Assembly (NCBI GenBank): GCA_016703105.1 | Contig: JADJCS010000007.1 | Span: 1 to 64,000, forward strand | DNA from: Flavobacteriales bacterium | GTDB taxonomy: Bacteria; Bacteroidota; Bacteroidia; Flavobacteriales_F; PHOS-HE28 | Direction: 5' to 3' | Length of the DNA: 64,000 nt | In this document: in pieces, positions 59,123 to 64,000 of the stretch | Layout: every line of letters begins with the position of its first letter | How positions within the stretch are numbered: position 1 is the stretch's first letter | Program-made: the position numbers and the translations under genes | Notes under the pieces: model-generated | Told to the model about the DNA's origin: nothing | The model's input: only the letters and a program-made list of their open reading frames with translations | Database searches by the model: none

Positions 59123-60418
59123 ATGCAAGACATCGCATCACTCCATTCCCGGTTCACGAGCTGTTCCGGGGTCTGCACGGATACGCGCCAACTTCTGGCC
59201 AACGGCATGTTCTTCGCCCTGCGTGGGCCGCACTTCGACGCCAACACGTTCGCTGGTGAAGCGCTGGAGCAAGGCTGTGCCTGTGCGGTAGTGGATGATC
59301 CGTCCGCGGTAAAGGACGACCGCTTCGTGTTGGTACCGGACGTGTTGCGGAGCCTACAGGAATTGGCCAGGTTCCATCGTCGCCAGTTCGGCATCCCGGT
59401 GCTCGCGATCACCGGTACAAATGGAAAGACCACGACAAAAGAACTGGTGTATGAAGTGCTCCGCGCGGACCGTCCGACTCTGGCAACGATAGGGAATCTC
59501 AACAACCACATCGGTGTTCCGCTCACCCTGCTCAGGCTCTCGAAAGAACACGAGATCGCCGTGATCGAGATGGGCGCGAACCATGTGGGCGATATCGCCG
59601 AACTGGTCGCTATCGCCGAACCAACGCACGGCCTCATCACCAACATCGGCAAAGCCCATTTGGAAGGTTTCGGAGGCTTTGAAGGTGTGGTCCGCGCAAA
59701 GACCGAGATGTACCACTTCCTGCGCCACCGCGGTGGTACCGCCTTTGTGAACGCCGATGACGATCTCCTCATGCAGAAGAGCGCCGGCCTTGGAGCGAGC
59801 ACCTATGGCACCGGTCCGGTCGCTGCTACCAGAGGTTCGGTGCTAGGAGGCGGGCCCTTCCTGTCCTTCTCGTTCCGAACGGAACTCGGTACTGAGCACC
59901 AGGTCCGAACACGTTTGATCGGAGGGTACAACCTTCCGAACGCATTAGCGGCCGCACATATCGGCATCTACTTCGGGATAAAGGAAGAACGGATCGTAAC
60001 AGCTCTCGAGGCCTATACGCCGAGCAACAACCGTTCAGAATACAAGAACACAGGGCGCAACCAGCTGATCCTGGATGCCTACAACGCGAACCCTTCGAGC
60101 ATGCGCGCCGCGCTGGAGAATTTCGCTGCGATGGTTTCCGACCTTCCCAAACTGGCCGTGTTGGGAGGCATGAAAGAACTCGGTTCCGAGAGTGAGAATG
60201 AGCACGGCAACGTGGTTCAACTCGTCACCGAGTTGGGCCTGACAGCGATCTATATCGGTCCCGAGTTCGAAGGGCTCCAAGACAGTGCGCCGGGGCTCGT
60301 GCATATGGATGTCGATTCAGCACTGCGTGCTCTTACGGCACGCCCGGTCACGGGGCACCTCGTGCTCATGAAAGGTTCTCGTGGGACGCGACTGGAGACC
60401 CTTGTCCCAGCGTTCTAA
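59123..60418 (+). CDS. murF: UDP-N-acetylmuramoyl-tripeptide--D-alanyl-D-alanine ligase
   Basis: MurF joins D-Ala-D-Ala to the UDP-MurNAc tripeptide, the last cytoplasmic step of the peptidoglycan precursor. The protein has 431 residues. Domain 1 starts MQDIASLHSRFTSCSGVCTD (the usual GVCTDTR block) with NGMFFALRGPHFDANTFAGE. Domain 2 has the ATP loop AITGTNGKTTTKELVYEVL, then TIGNLNNHIGVPLTLLRL and AVIEMGANHVGDIAEL. Domain 3 has AYNANPSSMRAALENFA and VLGGMKELGSESENEHG. Its ATG is only two bases past the terminator T-run, so it has no room for a usual leader on that side. The neighbour order gldJ-murF is conserved in Flavobacteriia. Confidence 0.97.
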   Translation: MQDIASLHSRFTSCSGVCTDTRQLLANGMFFALRGPHFDANTFAGEALEQGCACAVVDDPSAVKDDRFVLVPDVLRSLQELARFHRRQFGIPVLAITGTNGKTTTKELVYEVLRADRPTLATIGNLNNHIGVPLTLLRLSKEHEIAVIEMGANHVGDIAELVAIAEPTHGLITNIGKAHLEGFGGFEGVVRAKTEMYHFLRHRGGTAFVNADDDLLMQKSAGLGASTYGTGPVAATRGSVLGGGPFLSFSFRTELGTEHQVRTRLIGGYNLPNALAAAHIGIYFGIKEERIVTALEAYTPSNNRSEYKNTGRNQLILDAYNANPSSMRAALENFAAMVSDLPKLAVLGGMKELGSESENEHGNVVQLVTELGLTAIYIGPEFEGLQDSAPGLVHMDVDSALRALTARPVTGHLVLMKGSRGTRLETLVPAF

Positions 60419-61554
60419 CCGATCACGCTACGACCGATCACGATGCGTTGCACCTCGCTGGTGCCCTCGTAGATCTGCGTGATCTTGGCGTCGCGCATCA
60501 GACGTTCCACATGGTACTCCTTCACGTACCCGTACCCGCCATGGATCTGCACGGCCTCCACGGTGGTGCGCATGGCCACTTCACTGGAGAACAACTTGGC
60601 CATGCTTCCAGCGATGTCATAGTTGCCGTGCGTGTCCTTCAGCCAGGCCGCCTTCAAGCAAAGCAGGCGGGCCGCTTCGATCTCGGTGGCCATGTCGGCA
60701 AGTTTGAACGCGATGGCTTGGTGCTCATGGATCGGCTTGCCGAACGCTTTGCGTTCCTTGCTGTACGCGAGAGCGAGTTCGTATGCACCGCTAGCAATGC
60801 CGAGCGCCTGTGAGGCGATCCCGATCCGTCCGCCCGCAAGTGTCTTCATGGCGAATTTGAAGCCGAACCCATCCTCCCCGACACGGTTCGCTTTGGGCAC
60901 TTTCACATCCGTGAACATCAACGTGTGCGTGTCACTGCCGCGAATCCCGAGCTTGTCCTCCTTAGCACCCACCACGAAACCAGGCATATCCTTTTCCACG
61001 ATGAGGCAATTGATCCCCTTGTGCTTCTTGGCGGCATCGGTCTGGGCCATGACGAGATAGGTACTCGCCGTGCCCCCGTTCGTGATCCAATTTTTGGTGC
61101 CGTTCAGCAGGTAGTGGTCCCCCATGTCGATCGCCGTGGTGCGCTGGCTGGTGGCATCGCTGCCCGCTTCCGGTTCGCTCAGGCAGAACGCCCCGATCTT
61201 CTCGCCCTTCGCCAGTGGGACCAGGTACTTGAGCTTCTGCTCCTCGCTGCCGAAGGTTTCCAGACCCCAGCAAACCAGGCTGTTGTTCACGCTCATCACG
61301 ACACTGACACTGGCGTCCACTTTACTGATCTCCTCCATGGCGAGCACGTAGCTCACGGTGTCCATGCCCCCTCCTCCGTACTTCGGATCCACCATCATAC
61401 CCAGGAAGCCAAGTTCTCCCAATTGCCTGATCTCGGCGGCAGGGAACCGTTGTTCGCGGTCGCGGTCGATCACCCCCGCCTTCAGCACGTTCTGAGCGAA
61501 GTCGCGGGCCGCGTCGCGAACGGCGAGCTCTTCCTCGGTCAGTTCGAAATTCAT
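60415..61554 (-). CDS. Acyl-CoA dehydrogenase
   Basis: This is a 379-residue flavoenzyme that oxidises acyl-CoA to trans-2-enoyl-CoA in fatty-acid or amino-acid breakdown. The N-terminal helical domain starts MNFELTEEELAVRDAARDFA. The middle beta-domain carries the FAD motif CLSEPEAGSDATSQRTTAID and TKNWITNGGTASTYLVMAQT. The C-terminal domain has AYSKERKAFGKPIHEHQAIA, the catalytic-region EAVQIHGGYGYVKEYHVERL and MRDAKITQIYEGTSEVQRIV. This is the short-chain or branched-chain type; substrate length cannot be set from sequence. The exact -7 box TACCTTTG lies at 61598-61605. Its end overlaps murF by four bases. Confidence 0.93.
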   Translation of the reverse strand: MNFELTEEELAVRDAARDFAQNVLKAGVIDRDREQRFPAAEIRQLGELGFLGMMVDPKYGGGGMDTVSYVLAMEEISKVDASVSVVMSVNNSLVCWGLETFGSEEQKLKYLVPLAKGEKIGAFCLSEPEAGSDATSQRTTAIDMGDHYLLNGTKNWITNGGTASTYLVMAQTDAAKKHKGINCLIVEKDMPGFVVGAKEDKLGIRGSDTHTLMFTDVKVPKANRVGEDGFGFKFAMKTLAGGRIGIASQALGIASGAYELALAYSKERKAFGKPIHEHQAIAFKLADMATEIEAARLLCLKAAWLKDTHGNYDIAGSMAKLFSSEVAMRTTVEAVQIHGGYGYVKEYHVERLMRDAKITQIYEGTSEVQRIVIGRSVIG

Positions 61555-61597
61555 TGTGGCACCGGAAAGCACATCCATGGCTTAGGGAGATAGACGT

Positions 61598-61605
61598 CAA
61601 AGGTA
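61598..61605 (-). promoter_or_regulatory. -7 box upstream of the acyl-CoA dehydrogenase
   Basis: The minus strand reads TACCTTTG, an exact match to TAnnTTTG, 43 bases before the start. Confidence 0.5.
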
Positions 61606-61640
61606 GAAGGACGCATCCACGTGCCTGATAGTTTTGGCGT

Positions 61641-62717
61641 ATGGGGAGAGAGGTGGATACAGGACGAACGTACCGGGTGCTCGGGGTGATGTCAGGGACT
61701 TCCATGGATGGGATCGACCTTGCGCTCTGCACGTTCCGTGAGGAAGCTGGCATCTGGGGCCATGAGGTTCTTCTGGCCCGGACGGTCCCCTTCTCCGGCT
61801 CGTTGGAAGAGCAACTGGAGGCGGCCATGGACGGCAAGGCCCTCGATCTTGCACGACTCCACACGCATCTTGGCTGTGCGATCGGGATGGCGTGCGCGGA
61901 TATGTTGCGCGAACATCCCGCCGAGCTGGTCGCCTCCCACGGACACACCATTTTCCACCGACCGGCCGAAGGCCTGACCTTTCAAGCGGGCAGCGGTGCG
62001 CATATCGCCGCTCTTTCCGGTGTGCCAGTGGTATGCGACTTCCGAACGCTGGACATGGCCTTAGGTGGACAGGGGGCCCCGCTCGTGCCGTTCGGTGAAA
62101 GAGCCTTGTTCCCCGGGTATCGGGCATTTCTCAACCTCGGCGGGATCTCGAACCTGTCCGTGCACCGATCGGAAGGCTTCGTGGGCTTCGATATCTGTCC
62201 CTGCAACCAGCTGCTGGACGGTCTGGCAAAGGAGGCCGGAGCACGGTACGATCCGGACGGACGGATCGCCGAAGCGGGTCATGTGAACAAGGAATTGCTC
62301 GCCCGCCTCAACGCGCTTCCTTTCTATGCTCGATCCGGCCCGCGTTCCCTCGGCCGGGAGTGGTACGTGGAGACGTTGCGGCCTCTTTTGGAAGGCACAG
62401 GTCTACCGCTATCGGACCGAATGGCCACGGCCGTGCGGCACATCGCCGAACAGATCCTGCGATCGGCGAAAGGAGCCCGCGCGAATGAAGTTCTGGTCAC
62501 AGGCGGCGGCGCTCACAACACAGCTCTGATAAAGCACTTGCGGAGTGACCCTGAGGTCAGGATCGAAGTGCCAGCGAAAGAACTGGTCGACATGAAGGAG
62601 GCGGTGATCTTTGCATTCCTCGGCCTGATGCGGTTCCTTGGCCGCACGAACACCCTGGCCAGTGTGACCGGTGCTGCGCGTGATACGGTGAGCGGTGCAC
62701 TGTATCTGCCCTATTAA
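61641..62717 (+). CDS. anmK: Anhydro-N-acetylmuramic acid kinase
   Basis: AnmK opens the 1,6-anhydro ring of anhydroMurNAc and phosphorylates it, returning peptidoglycan fragments to metabolism. The protein has 358 residues. Family marks are the ATP-binding start RVLGVMSGTSMDGIDLALC, the conserved SHGHTIFHRPAEGLTFQAGS, the catalytic Asp in VVCDFRTLDMALGGQGAPLV, LNLGGISNLSV, FDICPCNQLLDGLAKEAGAR and the late VLVTGGGAHNTALI. It lies 86 bases from the divergent acyl-CoA dehydrogenase start. With murF and the LysM glucosaminidase it adds to the cell-wall theme of the window. Confidence 0.96.
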   Translation: MGREVDTGRTYRVLGVMSGTSMDGIDLALCTFREEAGIWGHEVLLARTVPFSGSLEEQLEAAMDGKALDLARLHTHLGCAIGMACADMLREHPAELVASHGHTIFHRPAEGLTFQAGSGAHIAALSGVPVVCDFRTLDMALGGQGAPLVPFGERALFPGYRAFLNLGGISNLSVHRSEGFVGFDICPCNQLLDGLAKEAGARYDPDGRIAEAGHVNKELLARLNALPFYARSGPRSLGREWYVETLRPLLEGTGLPLSDRMATAVRHIAEQILRSAKGARANEVLVTGGGAHNTALIKHLRSDPEVRIEVPAKELVDMKEAVIFAFLGLMRFLGRTNTLASVTGAARDTVSGALYLPY

Positions 62718-62772
62718 CAACACGGGCTGAAAGAACGCCGGACACGCTCCGAAGGAGGGCACACCCGCCGAC

Positions 62773-62780
62773 TACCTTTG
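62773..62780 (+). promoter_or_regulatory. -7 box upstream of the glutamate dehydrogenase-like gene
   Basis: TACCTTTG, an exact match to TAnnTTTG, 36 bases before ATG at 62817. Confidence 0.5.
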
Positions 62781-62816
62781 GCCACTACCCCACCGCGCAA
62801 CGGCCAGCCGCATCCA

Positions 62817-64000
62817 ATGAAGGAATCCCTTCGCCGCTTCGAACAGCGGGCCCCGGAGATCGTGTTCGAATGGAACGATGCCCCGACGGGGGCCAAAGGC
62901 TGGGTGGTGATCAACAGTCTTCGAGGTGGCGCCGCAGGCGGAGGTACGCGCATGCGGAAGGGGTTGGATCGTCGTGAAGTGGAAAGCCTTGCGAAGACCA
63001 TGGAGGTGAAATTCACCGTGAGCGGCCCGGCTATCGGTGGCGCCAAGAGCGGCATCGACTTCGATCCGGCCGATCCGCGCAAACCCGAAGTACTTGAACG
63101 GTGGTATAGGGTCGTGCTCCCACTGCTCAAGAGCTACTATGGCACCGGAGGCGATCTGAACGTGGATGAACTGCACGAGGTGATCCCCATCACGGAGCGG
63201 TATGGCCTACTGCACCCGCAGGAGGGGGTGGTGAACGGACATATCGGCAATGCGGCCGGGGCGAAAGTGAGGGCCATTGGGCAGTTGCGAACGGGAGTTT
63301 CCAAGTTGGTCGAAGACCCCTCCTTTGCGCCGCTCGTGGGTCGCTATGCGGTGGCGGATATGATCACGGGTTGGGGAGTAGCGGAAAGTGTGCGACATTT
63401 TTATCGCCTGTACGGCGGGCAACTGGATGGCAAGCGCGTTATCGTGCAGGGCTGGGGCAATGTGGCATCGGCAGCAGCCTACTACCTTGCCTGTCAAGGG
63501 GCTAGGATCGCGGGCATTCTGGATCGCAACGGCGGCCTCATCGCTCCTGACGGCCTTTCGCTGGAACGCGTTAGGGAACTCTTCCTGAACAAGGAGGGCA
63601 ATGCGCTCAAGGCACCGGACGTGCTCGGCGGCAAAGAAGTGTACGAACGGATCTGGGACGTTCCGGCCGAGGTCTTTCTGCCCTGTGCTGCGAGCCGACT
63701 GGTGACGCGCGAACAGGTGGATCGTCTGGTACGTGGCGGGTTGGAAGTGATCGCGAGCGGCGCCAACGTGCCCTTCGCCGACCCAGAGATCTTCTATGGC
63801 CCGATCGCCGAACATGCCGACAACCATGTGAGCGTGATCCCGGATTTCATCGCCAACTGCGGCATGGCGCGTGTGTTCGCCTATTGCATGCAGGAGGGCG
63901 CCCTGCTTACCGACCAGAGCATCTTCCAAGACGTCAGCGATAGGATCGCACAGGCGTTACAACGCACCTGGGAACGGAATCCTGGCCGCACCGATCTCAC
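62817..64000 (+). CDS. Glu/Leu/Phe/Val dehydrogenase family protein (partial at the window end)
   Basis: This gene runs off the right edge; 394 codons are visible with no stop. It belongs to the amino-acid dehydrogenases that remove the amino group with NAD(P). The substrate part shows INSLRGGAAGGGTRMRKGLD, the lysine-bearing KFTVSGPAIGGAKSGIDFDP (the family usually has GGAKGG) and YYGTGGDLNVDE. The NAD-binding part has KRVIVQGWGNVASAAAYYLA and AGILDRNGG, then LPCAASRLVTREQV and VIASGANVPFADPEIF. Closing segments VIPDFIANCGMARVFAYCMQ match the glutamate and leucine dehydrogenase group. Substrate choice (glutamate, leucine or other) cannot be decided without an alignment. The start at 62817 follows a TACCTTTG box. 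Confidence 0.9.
   Translation, partial: MKESLRRFEQRAPEIVFEWNDAPTGAKGWVVINSLRGGAAGGGTRMRKGLDRREVESLAKTMEVKFTVSGPAIGGAKSGIDFDPADPRKPEVLERWYRVVLPLLKSYYGTGGDLNVDELHEVIPITERYGLLHPQEGVVNGHIGNAAGAKVRAIGQLRTGVSKLVEDPSFAPLVGRYAVADMITGWGVAESVRHFYRLYGGQLDGKRVIVQGWGNVASAAAYYLACQGARIAGILDRNGGLIAPDGLSLERVRELFLNKEGNALKAPDVLGGKEVYERIWDVPAEVFLPCAASRLVTREQVDRLVRGGLEVIASGANVPFADPEIFYGPIAEHADNHVSVIPDFIANCGMARVFAYCMQEGALLTDQSIFQDVSDRIAQALQRTWERNPGRTDL

Noticed and set aside
1..64000. CRISPR array, tRNA or rRNA genes, integrase or transposase
   Set aside because: Read on both strands for short regular repeats, cloverleaf-like segments and transposase motifs; none could be supported. A tRNA scan and covariance-model search would settle short RNA genes.

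Overview
The window reads as chromosomal DNA of a high-GC member of the Bacteroidota, most likely a Flavobacteriales-type lineage. The grounds are a type IX secretion (T9SS) and gliding locus (porU, porV, a porP/sprF-like gene, gldJ), many proteins ending in type A sorting domains, an lpxC-fabZ fusion, and a recurring promoter-like box close to TAnnTTTG upstream of starts. The organism assignment is inference from gene content; no rRNA or other marker is present to fix it.

Layout. 1-4950: the end of one secreted protein and two heavily frameshifted secreted-protein genes. 5040-13582 (+): an SDR oxidoreductase and a DUF2911 protein, then a lipid A block (lpxD, lpxC-fabZ, lpxA) running into an ABC ATPase, efp, a second lpxD-like gene and a SpoIIE-type phosphatase. 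13563-18478 (-): a polysaccharide operon (flippase, two Wzz-like proteins, O-antigen ligase/polymerase). 18597-20320: a 165-bp palindromic element, a lipoprotein, a small membrane protein and a tandem pair of 71-residue Cys-rich secreted proteins. 20463-29721: glycosyltransferase, rnhB, a membrane-anchored propeller protein, a LysM glucosaminidase, hutU and ppa. 29805-36513: T9SS cargo proteins with tandem Cys repeats, and a sigma factor paired with a protein that joins an anti-sigma-like N-terminus to an outer-membrane barrel. 36555-50759: housekeeping genes (pheT, recG, pdhA, pdhC, cdd, ispF) among membrane proteins, a methyltransferase and a VTC/DUF4956 pair. 50756-60418: the T9SS/gliding locus followed by murF. 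60415-64000: acyl-CoA dehydrogenase, anmK and a glutamate-dehydrogenase-like gene cut by the window end.

How the genes fit together. Two themes dominate: building the envelope (lipid A, exported polysaccharide, peptidoglycan through murF, anmK and the glucosaminidase) and exporting proteins through T9SS, with at least six cargo-type genes beside machinery genes. No tRNA, rRNA, CRISPR array, integrase or transposase was seen, and no gene-free stretch exceeds about 300 bases.

Data quality. The left 8.1 kb has many frameshifts, including in essential lpxD and lpxC. porV also has two, both at short G or C runs. Almost all other genes are intact. These breaks look more like consensus indel errors than real pseudogenes, so the left end should be read with caution.
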